A stretch of 64,000 bases of DNA from Bacteroidales bacterium (lineage in GTDB: Bacteria > Bacteroidota > Bacteroidia > Bacteroidales > UBA1402). Below the pieces are notes generated by a model. It worked only from the letters and a program-made list of their open reading frames with translations, was not told the DNA's origin and searched no databases. Positions 44,801 to 55,032 of the stretch are shown piece after piece (within the stretch, counting starts at the first letter, position 1; every line of letters starts with the position of its first letter). A program made the translations under genes and the position numbers. The stretch is taken from assembly GCA_021373135.1 (NCBI GenBank), contig JAJFTH010000003.1, positions 124,001 through 188,000 on the forward strand, in the 5' to 3' direction.

Positions 44801-44924
44801 TTGATTTGAAAACAGATTGGATAGGAATGTTGGTGATATCTCGCTTTAAGTCTTTCAGATAGAGAATGTTCCGGCTAATATGGTTTTTTTGCTTCTGATT
44901 TTTTATAAAAAAGCCCCCAAACAG

Positions 44925-44955
44925 TTGTATAATTTAACCAAACGCCCTATATTTG
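44925..44955 (+). promoter_or_regulatory. Promoter of tRNA-Arg
   Basis: TTG (44925-44927), 20 bp, TATATTTG (44948-44955), then CACCCGT; the tRNA begins 19 nt further. The initial segment matches that of the tRNA-Pro promoter. Confidence 0.8.
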
Positions 44956-44973
44956 CACCCGTTAAACAAGAAT

Positions 44974-45047
44974 GGCTGCGTAGCTTAACTGAATAGAGCA
45001 TCTGACTACGGATCAGAAGGTTGAGGGTTTGAATCCCCCCGCGGTCA
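44974..45047 (+). tRNA. tRNA-Arg (anticodon ACG)
   Basis: A 74-nt cloverleaf: acceptor GGCTGCG/CGCGGTC (two G-U), D-arm GCTT/GAGC, anticodon stem TCTGA/TCAGA with loop CTACGGA (anticodon ACG), T-arm GAGGG/CCCCC with one A-C mismatch and loop TTTGAAT, discriminator A. Unusually, the D-loop has A19 and the T-loop U56 in place of the nearly universal G19-C56 tertiary pair, a matched change that keeps base pairing. CCA is not encoded. Confidence 0.93.
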
Positions 45048-45050
45048 CAT

Positions 45051-45090
45051 AAAAAATCCTGAAATTCCAATTGGTTTTCAGGATTTTTTA
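45051..45090. terminator. Bidirectional terminator
   Basis: AAAAAATCCTGAAA and TTTTCAGGATTTTT surround a 10-nt loop. It has T-runs in both directions, ending tRNA-Arg (plus) and the patatin gene (minus). Confidence 0.88.
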
Positions 45091-45099
45091 TGCCTTTAT

Positions 45100-47397
45100 T
45101 TATTCGATAAATCTTCTATTGAATAATAAGAATCCAATATTTACTCCAAAATTCCAGTTTCCTTTCGGGTAGCTGTAGTTATTGACGAAGAGGCTGATGG
45201 AAGTGAAGGGTAAGCTATAAACCAATGAAGATTCAGCCAGATATTGGATGTTTGACCATGAATGGCTGACCAAAGCCTCCTGATCGGATGCCCTGTGTAG
45301 TGCAGACCATGGAAAAAATCCGTAAAACTCATTGCGGAGGTATAGGTTTGGCCATAAAGTCCAAATAGGGAGAATGCCCAGAGCCAGAAATTGGTTGGAA
45401 CGATAAGCTTCGTTGAAGCTTGCCTGACTATGTGGTGTAGGTGCAAATGCCGGTGCCTGAATGATGCTGGCTGTATAGTTGTCCAATAAACGTTTATTGT
45501 TGTAGACGAATTCACCTTTTGCTCCTATGATAAATTGATCATCCATTGGCTTGTATTTCTCGAAACCTCCGGATATTTGAAAATAGGCAAGTGATTTGTC
45601 TGATTTTGAAAAATTACCGATGGAGTCTGGATATCTGTAGCTTTCGACTCCTTCTATAAATTGACCGATCAGATATTTTCTGAATCCGGATGTTGCAAAC
45701 TGCTTATTGTTCAAATTGTTTTGTTCAAAGCGGGCAGAAGCTGTCCATAGGGCATAGATGCTTCTATCGAAACTGCTTGAATTGAAGGATTCCAGTTTTG
45801 TTTTCATGTAGGAATCTATCAAAAATCCGCCGGAAAATCCGAATTCCATTTTGCCGTTTTTCCAAACGGGTATTCCATATCTGGATTTGATGAAAGATTC
45901 ATGCTGTTTGATGAAAGCCGGTCTGTCGTCATTGTAGAATAGTTTTTCACCCTGAAAGAAATTATAATTCATGGTAGATAAATTAAAAGACAGATATCCT
46001 GGCTTATTTCCTGTAAAATACATTTTTGAAGAAATACTGAAGGCATTCAGTATTTTACCCATGTAGGCGTCAGCTGAATAAAACTGAGAGAATTCGTTCA
46101 ATACCTGATATCCTACACCCAGATACAGCTGATTGGAGGATGAAGAAGAGAGGTTGGCTCCAATGGAAATCAAGATGTTGTTTTCCATCTTCACATCCAA
46201 AACCAGTTTAAAAGACTGGTCTTCTTTGTTGTATATGGCATGCGGAATAATTTCAGTGATTTTTGTGTCTGCCAGTAATTTGAAATATCCGACTTTGAAA
46301 TCTTCCAGGGAAAAATACTTGCTTCCGTCTTGTTTGAGGACCTTCAGTATATATTCCTTTTGAATGTCGGAAACGCCATGCATCTCTATTTCCTTAAAAC
46401 GAAGCTGGGGCATTTCACTGCGAAACATAAAACGCCTGAGATTAACGGTAAATGGATCAATGCGTCTTTTAACAACTTTTTTGATGGAGTCCATTTTGGC
46501 TATGGCTCCGTCATATCCGATTTTATAGACAGAGTCTGCCTGATTGAAAGCCAGTAATGATACCCCTTCCAGGTTGAATTCCAGTTGAATGCCCTTTTCT
46601 TCCGGAAGGTTGTAATCACTTGGATGCATGATCATGTTTTGCACCTGTGCAACCATGTCATAGTCGTCAATACGTTTTTCTTTTTCGACGACAACACTAC
46701 CTAAAATAAAACCCGGATTAAAGTCGTTGATCATCACATCTACCGGGTAGTTGTTGTAAATACCTCCATCATAGAGTAACTTATTATCTACCTTAATGGC
46801 TTTAAAAACGAAAGGAAAAGTCATGGAAGCCCGGATGGCATCCCCAAGATCTCCATTCCTGAATATGTAAGGTTTGCGGTTGTTGACATCGGCTGCGACA
46901 CTTCTATATGGTACAAAGAGCTTGTCAAAATTATGGTCGCATTTTCCTGTGGCTTGTGCGCAAAGTTGTAAAAATGCAAAGTTCATTTGTATGGGATTCA
47001 TCAGACTGTTTGGCAGCATTCTGGACGTAGAAAAGGTGGAATCATTCAAAGGAATGGAAGCTGTCAAAAAATCAGGAGTGGGGTTTGGTTTTCTGAAATA
47101 GTCAATATATTGATTTTCAACCGTTCCATTTTTCCAATTGTTGAAGTCTTCCGATTTGACCAAAGCCAGCATCTCTGCCGGTGAGTATCCCATGGCATAT
47201 AAACCACCTATCACGGCGCCAATGGAGGTTCCCGCCACGTAGTCAATAGGTATCCCATTTTCTTCAAGTGCCTGAATGACACCAATATGTGCTATACCTT
47301 TTGCTCCGCCGCCACTCATAACCAATCCGACCTTTTGTGCTGGAAGCGACTGAAGGATTAAACAGAAAAAAAACGACACACTTAAAAGACGTCTCAT
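45100..47397 (-). CDS. Patatin-like phospholipase with outer-membrane beta-barrel
   Basis: A 765-residue protein. Signal peptide about 1-20 (ends LPAQ), patatin domain about 22-310 with oxyanion loop SGGGAKG, nucleophile elbow GTSIG (Ser58) and DGG (Asp210), then a POTRA-like region (about 335-415, LRFKEIEMHGVSDIQKEYILKVLKQDG) and a C-terminal barrel of the surface-antigen type ending in an aromatic segment (NIGFLLFNRRFIE). This domain order resembles PlpD-type (type Vd) secreted phospholipases. Substrate and whether the patatin part is released cannot be told. Confidence 0.9.
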   Translation of the reverse strand: MRRLLSVSFFFCLILQSLPAQKVGLVMSGGGAKGIAHIGVIQALEENGIPIDYVAGTSIGAVIGGLYAMGYSPAEMLALVKSEDFNNWKNGTVENQYIDYFRKPNPTPDFLTASIPLNDSTFSTSRMLPNSLMNPIQMNFAFLQLCAQATGKCDHNFDKLFVPYRSVAADVNNRKPYIFRNGDLGDAIRASMTFPFVFKAIKVDNKLLYDGGIYNNYPVDVMINDFNPGFILGSVVVEKEKRIDDYDMVAQVQNMIMHPSDYNLPEEKGIQLEFNLEGVSLLAFNQADSVYKIGYDGAIAKMDSIKKVVKRRIDPFTVNLRRFMFRSEMPQLRFKEIEMHGVSDIQKEYILKVLKQDGSKYFSLEDFKVGYFKLLADTKITEIIPHAIYNKEDQSFKLVLDVKMENNILISIGANLSSSSSNQLYLGVGYQVLNEFSQFYSADAYMGKILNAFSISSKMYFTGNKPGYLSFNLSTMNYNFFQGEKLFYNDDRPAFIKQHESFIKSRYGIPVWKNGKMEFGFSGGFLIDSYMKTKLESFNSSSFDRSIYALWTASARFEQNNLNNKQFATSGFRKYLIGQFIEGVESYRYPDSIGNFSKSDKSLAYFQISGGFEKYKPMDDQFIIGAKGEFVYNNKRLLDNYTASIIQAPAFAPTPHSQASFNEAYRSNQFLALGILPIWTLWPNLYLRNEFYGFFPWSALHRASDQEALVSHSWSNIQYLAESSLVYSLPFTSISLFVNNYSYPKGNWNFGVNIGFLLFNRRFIE

Positions 47398-47415
47398 CTG
47401 AATTTAAGTTAAAGA

Positions 47416-47469
47416 AGGTGTTTCGGCAAAACGTGGAAATTGGTTCCATTTTTGTATTCCGAAACACCT
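47416..47469. repeat. 11-bp perfect inverted repeat between htpG and the patatin gene
   Basis: AGGTGTTTCGG (47416-47426) and CCGAAACACCT (47459-47469) are exact complements with a 32-nt loop that itself holds TGGAA/TTCCA. Neither side has a T-run. It resembles in size the repeat at 5246-5298 but shares no sequence with it. Confidence 0.5.
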
Positions 47470-47572
47470 CTATATCATTACAAAACCATTTTTAATGTCG
47501 TTTTGTTCAATCAAACGACGGATTTCGTACCAAATATAATCAGAAAATTTAACCTTCTGATAAAATGATGTC

Positions 47573-49435
47573 TTAATCTATCAAATCAATGCTCCTTTTA
47601 ACAAAATTTGTAAGAGCTTCGCCTTTCAATAGTCCATTGGAAAGCAGTGCAAGGTCTATTAGTTGTTTGGCTTTTTCTCCCGGGTTTTCCTCAGGTTTCT
47701 CTTTCTGGAATTTTTTTACGAGGGGATGGTCTGTATTTATAACCACTGAATAGGTGACGGGCATTTCTCCGTAAAAATTCATGCCCGGGTTCATTGCTGA
47801 CATTTCTTGCATTCTGCGCATGAATTCATTTTGTGTAATGACAATTGGCAGGGATTTTTCTCCAAGATTTTCCAATTGGAGCTTGAATTCTGTTTTTTCG
47901 ATGGTCGGCAGTTGATCGGTAAAAACCTTTTTCAGGCTTTCTTGTTGTTCCTCTGTCAGCGTAAGTGCTTCTTTCTCTTTTTTAACGATCAGATTGTCGA
48001 TCACATCACTATCTACTCTGACAAATCTGGTCTTTTCAAACAGCTGTTCAAGCTTGCCGACGAAATGGACATCGAGTTGTCCGTCCATCAGCAGAACGTC
48101 GTAACCTTTGGCTTTTGCAGCATCAATATAGGTGTTTTGAGCATCTTTATCTGAGGTATAAAGATAAATCAATTGTCCATCCTTGTCTGTTTGGTTTTCT
48201 GTAATCAGTTTTTTGTATTCATCCGAAGTGTAGTATTGACCGTCCACATTGTTCAATAAACAGAATTTTTGTGCTTTGTCCCAGAATTTTTCTTCAGTCA
48301 GGATACCATATTCGATGAATATTTTCAGGTCATTCCATTTTTCCTCGAATTTTTTGCGGTCTTCCTTGAATAGCTCCATCAAACGGTCGCCCACTTTTTT
48401 GGTGATGTGGCTGGATATCTTTTTTACGTTGCTATCACTTTGCAGATAGGAGCGGGATACATTCAACGGAATGTCCGGCGAGTCTATAACACCGTGAAGC
48501 AAGGTCAGGAAGTCCGGAACAATGTTTTCGACTGAATCGGTTACATAAACCTGATTGCAATACAATTGAATCTTATTTTTTTGAATCTCAACGCTGTTCT
48601 TGATTTTCGGGAAATAGAGGATACCGGTCAGATTAAAAGGGTAATCCACGTTCAGGTGGATATGAAATAACGGATCTTCCGACATTGGATACAGATCCTT
48701 GTAAAATTTCAGATAGTCGTCTTCTGTCAGGTCAACCGGCTTTCTTGTCCATGCCGGATTTATATCGTTGATTTGGTTGTCTTCTTCCGTTTCCTGGTAT
48801 TTGCCGTCTTTCCATTCTTTCTTTTTGCCGAAGATGATCGGGACAGGCAGGAATCTGCAATATTTTTTCAGTAAATCGTTTATTTTGCTTTCTTCCAGGA
48901 ATGATTGATTGTCATCATCAATGTGAAGTACAATATCTGTCCCACGATTCTCTTTCTCTACTTTTTCGATGGTGTATTCGGGGGAGCCGTCGCAACTCCA
49001 TTTGACAGCTTCTGAACCGTCTTTAAAAGATTTTGTGATGATGTCCACTTGCTTGGAAACCATAAAGGTCGAATAGAAACCCAATCCGAAGTGTCCGATG
49101 ATGGCGTTGGCGTCATTCTTGTATTTTTCAAGGAATTCTTCAGCACCGGAGAATGCAATTTGATTGATATATTTGTCGATTTCCTCTGCTGTCATTCCAA
49201 TACCACAATCAGATATGGTCAAAGTCTTTTCTTTTGGATCAATGGATAGGCGCACGGCCATTTCGCCCAATTCACCTTTAAATTCTCCCACAGAAGCGAA
49301 AGTTTTGAGTTTTTGTGTGGCATCAACAGCGTTTGAGATTACTTCTCTCAGAAAAATTTCATGATCACTGTATAGAAACTTCTTGATGACGGGAAAGATG
49401 TTGTCTGTTGTTACCCCGATGTTACCTTTTTGCAT
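47573..49435 (-). CDS. htpG: Molecular chaperone HtpG (Hsp90)
   Basis: A 620-residue Hsp90. The N-terminal ATP domain shows FLREVISNAVDATQKL, LTISDCGIGMTAEEI and IGHFGLGFYSTFMV; the middle domain has GVIDSPDIPLNVSRSYLQSD with the catalytic Arg; the C-terminal dimerisation domain is present (ending KRSIDLID), and there is no MEEVD tail, as expected in bacteria. It assists folding under heat and oxidative stress. It lies next to clpC on the same strand but has a separate terminator upstream. Confidence 0.96.
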   Translation of the reverse strand: MQKGNIGVTTDNIFPVIKKFLYSDHEIFLREVISNAVDATQKLKTFASVGEFKGELGEMAVRLSIDPKEKTLTISDCGIGMTAEEIDKYINQIAFSGAEEFLEKYKNDANAIIGHFGLGFYSTFMVSKQVDIITKSFKDGSEAVKWSCDGSPEYTIEKVEKENRGTDIVLHIDDDNQSFLEESKINDLLKKYCRFLPVPIIFGKKKEWKDGKYQETEEDNQINDINPAWTRKPVDLTEDDYLKFYKDLYPMSEDPLFHIHLNVDYPFNLTGILYFPKIKNSVEIQKNKIQLYCNQVYVTDSVENIVPDFLTLLHGVIDSPDIPLNVSRSYLQSDSNVKKISSHITKKVGDRLMELFKEDRKKFEEKWNDLKIFIEYGILTEEKFWDKAQKFCLLNNVDGQYYTSDEYKKLITENQTDKDGQLIYLYTSDKDAQNTYIDAAKAKGYDVLLMDGQLDVHFVGKLEQLFEKTRFVRVDSDVIDNLIVKKEKEALTLTEEQQESLKKVFTDQLPTIEKTEFKLQLENLGEKSLPIVITQNEFMRRMQEMSAMNPGMNFYGEMPVTYSVVINTDHPLVKKFQKEKPEENPGEKAKQLIDLALLSNGLLKGEALTNFVKRSIDLID

Positions 49436-49500
49436 AGTATATTCTTTTTAAATGATAGTTTGATTTTGGTGTCTTTATCAGACTGCAATAACTCATGGGC

Positions 49501-49540
49501 AAAAAAAATGCCAGAGCAAAAACCCTGACATTTTTTCTTT
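49501..49540 (-). terminator. Terminator of clpC
   Basis: On the minus strand AATGTCAGGG pairs with CTCTGGCATT (with G-U pairs) and is followed by eight T, 27 nt after the clpC stop. Confidence 0.85.
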
Positions 49541-49566
49541 ATTTATTTTCATACCTGACAAACATG

Positions 49567-52116
49567 TCACAACAATGCCGGTTGGTCGTTGACCGAATGT
49601 AAGATTTTTTTGTTTTCGGCATCAAAATAGATGGTGATGCGATCCCCTTGTTTTAAGGTATTGCTCAAGATCAGTTCTGCCAACTCATCTTCGAGATATT
49701 TCTGGATGGCGCGTTTTAGCGGACGTGCACCAAATTGAACATCATATCCTTCTGTTGCAATGAATTGTTTGGCATCGTCTGTAATAGTCAGCAGATACCC
49801 CAAGTTTTCCACCCGTTGTTTGAATGTAACCAATTCTAAATCAATGATTTGAATGATTGAATCTTTGGAAAGCTGGTCGAATTGGATGATATCATCAATA
49901 CGATTCAGGAATTCCGGAGCAAAGGTTTTGGCCAAGGCTTTCTGGATGACATTCTTGGAGTAATCGCTGTTTAGGTCTTTTTCCGGTTTGCTGAAACCGA
50001 TGCCTTTTCCGAATTCTTTCAATTGACGGGTACCGACATTGGAAGTCATGATCAAGACTGTGTTCTTGAAGTCTATCATACGTCCAAGACTGTCTGTCAG
50101 CCTTCCTTCATCCATGACCTGCAATAGGAGGTTGAAAACATCAGGATGGGCTTTTTCAATTTCATCTAATAAAATAACTGAATAGGGTTTGCGGCGTACT
50201 TTTTCGGTGAGTTGTCCACCTTCTTCATATCCGACATATCCCGGAGGTGCTCCAACCAGTCTGGAAACGGTGAATTTTTCCATGAACTCACTCATATCTA
50301 TGCGAAGGAGAGCATCTTTGCTGTCAAACATCGCTTCGGAGAGCAATTTGGCCAAGTGGGTTTTTCCGACTCCGGTGGGACCCACAAAAAGAAATGCACC
50401 GATGGGTCTGTTGGGGTCTTTCAGTCCGACGCGGTTGCGTTGGATAGCTTTTACAACAGAATCAACAGCTTTATCCTGACCAATGATTTTTTTCTTTATT
50501 TCGTATCTCATTTTCAAGAGCTTATCACCCTCTTCCTGAGCTATTCGTTGAAGTGGAACACCCGTCATGACGGCTACGACTTCCGCTATTTTTTCGGCAT
50601 CAACCGGCTGCCGTTTGATATCAGTGCTTGCTTCCCAATCGGCTTTCATTTTGGCCAATTCTTCGCTTTGAGTTTTGCCTTCGTCGCGGTAGCTGGCTGC
50701 CAATTCGAAATTCTGGGACTGAACAGCCTCAATTTTCTTGCGGTTACTTTCATCTATCTGTTTTTCAAGCAATTCGATGCCTTCAGGAACCACGATGTTT
50801 GATAAATGAACCCTGGATCCTGCTTCATCGAGTGCATCTATTGCCTTGTCGGGGAAATTGCGGTCTGAAACATATCTTTGCGTCAGCCTGACACAGGCTT
50901 CCAAAGCTTCGTCAGTATAAATGACATGGTGATGTTCTTCGTATCTGTCCTTGATATTGTGCAAAATTTGAAGGGTTTCTTCAGCAGTGGTCGGTTCTAC
51001 GATGATTTTTTGGAAACGACGTTCCAAAGCACCGTCTTTTTCAATGCTTTTGCGATATTCGTCCAGCGTGGTGGCTCCTATACATTGAATTTCACCTCTT
51101 GACAAGGCTGGTTTAAGCATATTGGCTGCATCCATCGAGCCGCTTGCATTTCCCGCACCGACAATGGTGTGTATCTCATCAATGAAAAGTATGATGTTTG
51201 AATTCTTCTGAAGCTCGTTTAGGATGGCTTTCATGCGTTCCTCAAACTGGCCCCGGTATTTGGTTCCGGCGACCATGGATGCCAAATCCAGCGAAATGAT
51301 GCGTTTGTCAAACAGGATACGAGATACTTTTCTCTGTACGATACGTAAGGCCAAACCTTCTACAATGGCAGATTTACCAACACCTGGTTCACCAATGAGA
51401 ACAGGGTTGTTTTTCTTTCGTCTGCTCAGGATCTGTGCCAGACGCAAGATTTCGTTCTCGCGGCCAATGACAGGGTCTAAACGCCCTTCCATAGCAGCTT
51501 TTGTCATGTCGTTGCCGAAATTGTCGAGGGCAGGTGTATCTGGGCCTCCGCCAGCTTTCGTTTGTGTCTGTTTGGCTGAACTTTGAGGAGAAGAGGACGA
51601 TTTTTCATCTCTGATATCATCATCGTCTTCTTCGTTGAATTCGGTAAACCCGGGACCGGCAAATGGGGTAGGGGATCCTACGATAGCATCTTGTAATTTC
51701 ATCCACTCCAGTCCTTCCTCATGTAAAACATCTGCAGCCAGATTGTCGTTCTCTTTCAATATAGCAAGTAAAAGATGTTCAGTATCAATAACTTCACTTT
51801 CAAAACCACGCGATTCGAGTGAACGGGCTTCAAGCAGGACCATTTTTAATACTCGTTCAGCTGATTTGTCAAGTGGTATGTTTGCGCTTCTGTTAGGTGC
51901 TTCCTGTCTGGCAATGCGAGATTCAATAGTACGTTTAATGCGCAATGCGTCGATGTTCAGTTTTGACAAGTACATCAAAGCCTTGCTATCTCGTTCGCGA
52001 AGAATGCCCAAAAGCAAGTGCTCAGGAGCAATAGCTTCGTTTCCAAGCCTTTGTGCTTCTTCCCTGCTATAACCTATGACATCGCGCATCCCTTGCGAAA
52101 ATTTTGCTGTATCCAT
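49567..52116 (-). CDS. clpC: ClpC-type AAA+ chaperone (Clp protease ATPase)
   Basis: An 849-residue two-ring AAA+ protein. Clp_N repeats (about 1-145), D1 ATPase with [15 protein letters not shown] and [14 protein letters not shown], a UVR-type middle segment (about 415-450, [18 protein letters not shown]), and D2 ATPase with [14 protein letters not shown] and [15 protein letters not shown]. It unfolds proteins for ClpP, usually with an adaptor. The frame extends to 52191, but ATG 52116 ([17 protein letters not shown]) is the conserved ClpC N-terminus. An IGF/LGF-type ClpP loop is expected in D2. Confidence 0.94.
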   Translation of the reverse strand: MDTAKFSQGMRDVIGYSREEAQRLGNEAIAPEHLLLGILRERDSKALMYLSKLNIDALRIKRTIESRIARQEAPNRSANIPLDKSAERVLKMVLLEARSLESRGFESEVIDTEHLLLAILKENDNLAADVLHEEGLEWMKLQDAIVGSPTPFAGPGFTEFNEEDDDDIRDEKSSSSPQSSAKQTQTKAGGGPDTPALDNFGNDMTKAAMEGRLDPVIGRENEILRLAQILSRRKKNNPVLIGEPGVGKSAIVEGLALRIVQRKVSRILFDKRIISLDLASMVAGTKYRGQFEERMKAILNELQKNSNIILFIDEIHTIVGAGNASGSMDAANMLKPALSRGEIQCIGATTLDEYRKSIEKDGALERRFQKIIVEPTTAEETLQILHNIKDRYEEHHHVIYTDEALEACVRLTQRYVSDRNFPDKAIDALDEAGSRVHLSNIVVPEGIELLEKQIDESNRKKIEAVQSQNFELAASYRDEGKTQSEELAKMKADWEASTDIKRQPVDAEKIAEVVAVMTGVPLQRIAQEEGDKLLKMRYEIKKKIIGQDKAVDSVVKAIQRNRVGLKDPNRPIGAFLFVGPTGVGKTHLAKLLSEAMFDSKDALLRIDMSEFMEKFTVSRLVGAPPGYVGYEEGGQLTEKVRRKPYSVILLDEIEKAHPDVFNLLLQVMDEGRLTDSLGRMIDFKNTVLIMTSNVGTRQLKEFGKGIGFSKPEKDLNSDYSKNVIQKALAKTFAPEFLNRIDDIIQFDQLSKDSIIQIIDLELVTFKQRVENLGYLLTITDDAKQFIATEGYDVQFGARPLKRAIQKYLEDELAELILSNTLKQGDRITIYFDAENKKILHSVNDQPALL

Positions 52117-52454
52117 ATTTTTTGTATAAAAACCCAATGATTCAACCTTAAGAACCTTTGAAACAAGCTTGTTATTCAAACGCTGACACATCAGATCATC
52201 TTGACATGTGGTGTGAACTCTGACCTATATTAAAAATAAACAGGATGAAAACTGAGTCAAATTTAGGTATTTTGAATTACATTTCAAATGTGATGCTACA
52301 AATACTTTGCCATAAGACAAAATGTCAGTAGATGGTTGTTTTTTGAAGCCAAAAACTGCAAATTTATTTGAAAAAGCCATTGCAGAATCGTGGAAAAGCA
52401 GTACATTAGCATACTTTTTTGAAAAAAAGATCCTATTAATAAAAGTTATAATAA
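52117..52454. other. Divergent clpC-gyrA intergenic region
   Basis: This 338-bp AT-rich region between divergent genes should hold both promoters. I see TACTTTG-type boxes (for example near 52303) that miss the TAnnTTTG spacing by one base, and no exact consensus. No hairpin or small gene is evident. Confidence 0.4.
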
Positions 52455-55004
52455 ATGATTAATCAAGACCGTATTATTCGGATAAACATTGAAGAAGAAA
52501 TGAAGTCTTCTTACATTGATTATTCGATGTCTGTTATTGTATCTCGGGCTTTGCCGGATGTGCGGGACGGACTCAAACCTGTTCACCGCCGTGTTTTATT
52601 TGGAATGAACGAGTTAGGCAACAATTCAGATAAGCCATATAAGAAATCTGCCAGAATTGTCGGTGATGTTCTTGGTAAATATCACCCGCATGGTGATTCA
52701 TCAGTATATTTTGCCATGGTTCGTTTAGCCCAGGATTGGACCATACGTTATCCGATGGTTGACGGACAAGGTAACTTTGGTTCCGTTGACGGAGACTCTC
52801 CTGCAGCTATGCGTTATACGGAGTGCCGTTTACGTAAGATTGCCGAGGATATGTTAATCGATATTGAAAAGGATACGGTTGACATGCAATTAAACTTTGA
52901 TGATACCCTTCAGGAACCAACCGTTTTACCGACACGTATTCCTAATCTGCTGGTTAACGGGGCATCTGGTATTGCCGTCGGTATGGCAACAAATATGGCT
53001 CCACACAATTTGACGGAAGTTGTGAACGGTATGGTTGCCTATATTGACAACAATGACATCACTATTCCTGAGTTAATGAAATATATTGTTGCTCCGGACT
53101 TTCCGACAGGTGGTTACATTTACGGTTATTCCGGCGTAAAAGACGCTTTTGAAACGGGTAGGGGACGTATTGTCATGCGTGCCAAAGCTTCTATCGAAAA
53201 TGATGGTAGTCGTGAAAAGATAGTCATTACCGAAATACCTTATATGGTAAACAAGGCAGACTTGATTACTTCAATTGCTGATTTGGTCAAAGAACAGAAA
53301 ATTGAAGGAATCTATCACATCAATGATGAATCAGATCGAGATGGTATGCGCATTGTCGTAGAAGTGAAGAAAGATGCCAACTCCAATGTATTGCTCAACA
53401 AACTGTACAAGATGACAACTTTGCAGTCATCTTTCAGTGTTAACAATATCGCTTTGGTTCATGGCCGTCCTAAGATGTTGAATTTGAAGGATTTGATTCG
53501 ACATTTTATTGATCATCGACATGAAGTTGTGGTCAGAAGGACTCAGTATGACCTGAATGAAGCTGAAAAGCGTGCACATGTCCTGGAAGGTTTGATTATA
53601 GCCTGTGACAATATTGACCGTGTCATTGCCATTATCCGTGGTTCTCAATCGCCCGATGAAGCCCGCGAAAAATTAATGGCGGAATTCAACTTAAGTGACA
53701 TTCAGTCACGCGCCATCGTTGAAATGCGTTTGCGTCAGTTGACAGGTCTGGAAATGGATAAATTGCGCAATGAATACGATGCTTTGATGCAGAAAATTGC
53801 ATGGTACAAAGAAGTTCTGGAAAGCAAGGAAATAAGAATGAAAATCATTAAGGATGAACTTCAGGAAATCAAGGATAAATATGGTGACGAACGCCGTTCA
53901 GAAATCATTTTTGCTTCTGAAGATTTCAATCCTGAAGATTTCTATTCCGATGACGAAATGATCATTACCATATCTCATCTGGGCTATATCAAACGTACGC
54001 CTCTAAGTGAATTCCGTTCGCAAAACAGAGGTGGAGTAGGATCCAAAGGTTCTGAAACCCGTGATGAGGATTTTGTGGAATACATCTATCCGGCATCTAT
54101 GCACAATACGATGATGTTTTTCACTCAGAAAGGTAAATGTTTCTGGCTGAATGTCTATGAAATACCGGAAGGAGCAAAGACATCCAAAGGGCGTGCCATC
54201 CAGAATTTGCTCAATATCGATGCAGATGATAAGGTGAATGCCTTTATCCGTATAAAGAATCTTCAGAAAGACGATGCTTTCATCAACTCTCATTATCTGA
54301 TATTCTGTACAAAGAGGGGTATCGTCAAGAAGACGCTGTTAGAGGCTTATTCACGTCCGCGTTTGAATGGTGTCAATGCCATCACCATTCGTGATGATGA
54401 CCAAGTCATATCAGTTCGTATGACCAACGGTGACAATCAGGTTATTATAGCTAACCGAAACGGCCGCGCCATCAGGTTTCATGAAAGTAAAGTCCGCTGT
54501 ATGGGACGTACAGCAACCGGTGTTCGAGGAATGGATCTGGATGAAGACGCTCAGGATGAGGTTGTCGGCATGATTTGTATCAAGAATCCGGAGGAAGAAA
54601 CCATCATGGTCGTATCTGAACAAGGATTTGGAAAACGTTCAATGATTGATGATTATCGTATCACAAACCGTGGCGGAAAGGGTGTCAAGACTATGAACAT
54701 CTCCGAAAAAACGGGGAAACTGGTTACTATCAAGAGCGTTACTGATGAAAATGACCTCATGATCATCAACAAATCAGGCATAACCATCCGTATGAAAGTA
54801 TCTGACTTCCGCATCATGGGACGTGCCACACAGGGTGTCCATCTGATTAATCTGGAAAAACGTCATGATGAGATTGCTTCTGTATGTAAAGTTTTGTCAG
54901 AAACGGAAGAAGAAGAATTACCAGACGCAGGCAGTATTGAGGTGGAAGATATGAGTTCTGAGGAGTCAGTACAAAATACTATAAATCAAGATAATAACAA
55001 TTAA
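52455..55004 (+). CDS. gyrA: DNA gyrase subunit A
   Basis: An 849-residue type II topoisomerase A subunit. The winged-helix/tower region has the active-site Tyr121 in [10 protein letters not shown], the QRDR is [17 protein letters not shown], and the C-terminal beta-pinwheel contains the GyrA box variant [10 protein letters not shown], marking gyrase and not topoisomerase IV. Residue 86, equivalent to E. coli Asp87, is Phe. The acidic tail ends NTINQDNNN. The TPR gene follows after 28 bp. Confidence 0.95.
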   Translation: MINQDRIIRINIEEEMKSSYIDYSMSVIVSRALPDVRDGLKPVHRRVLFGMNELGNNSDKPYKKSARIVGDVLGKYHPHGDSSVYFAMVRLAQDWTIRYPMVDGQGNFGSVDGDSPAAMRYTECRLRKIAEDMLIDIEKDTVDMQLNFDDTLQEPTVLPTRIPNLLVNGASGIAVGMATNMAPHNLTEVVNGMVAYIDNNDITIPELMKYIVAPDFPTGGYIYGYSGVKDAFETGRGRIVMRAKASIENDGSREKIVITEIPYMVNKADLITSIADLVKEQKIEGIYHINDESDRDGMRIVVEVKKDANSNVLLNKLYKMTTLQSSFSVNNIALVHGRPKMLNLKDLIRHFIDHRHEVVVRRTQYDLNEAEKRAHVLEGLIIACDNIDRVIAIIRGSQSPDEAREKLMAEFNLSDIQSRAIVEMRLRQLTGLEMDKLRNEYDALMQKIAWYKEVLESKEIRMKIIKDELQEIKDKYGDERRSEIIFASEDFNPEDFYSDDEMIITISHLGYIKRTPLSEFRSQNRGGVGSKGSETRDEDFVEYIYPASMHNTMMFFTQKGKCFWLNVYEIPEGAKTSKGRAIQNLLNIDADDKVNAFIRIKNLQKDDAFINSHYLIFCTKRGIVKKTLLEAYSRPRLNGVNAITIRDDDQVISVRMTNGDNQVIIANRNGRAIRFHESKVRCMGRTATGVRGMDLDEDAQDEVVGMICIKNPEEETIMVVSEQGFGKRSMIDDYRITNRGGKGVKTMNISEKTGKLVTIKSVTDENDLMIINKSGITIRMKVSDFRIMGRATQGVHLINLEKRHDEIASVCKVLSETEEEELPDAGSIEVEDMSSEESVQNTINQDNNN

Positions 55005-55032
55005 CAGAGTCCATTTTAAAAAGAAAAACCAA

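Noticed and set aside
50212-50802. Plus-strand 196-residue frame inside clpC
   Set aside because: It is a shadow of the ClpC coding frame; no start signal and aromatic-rich composition.
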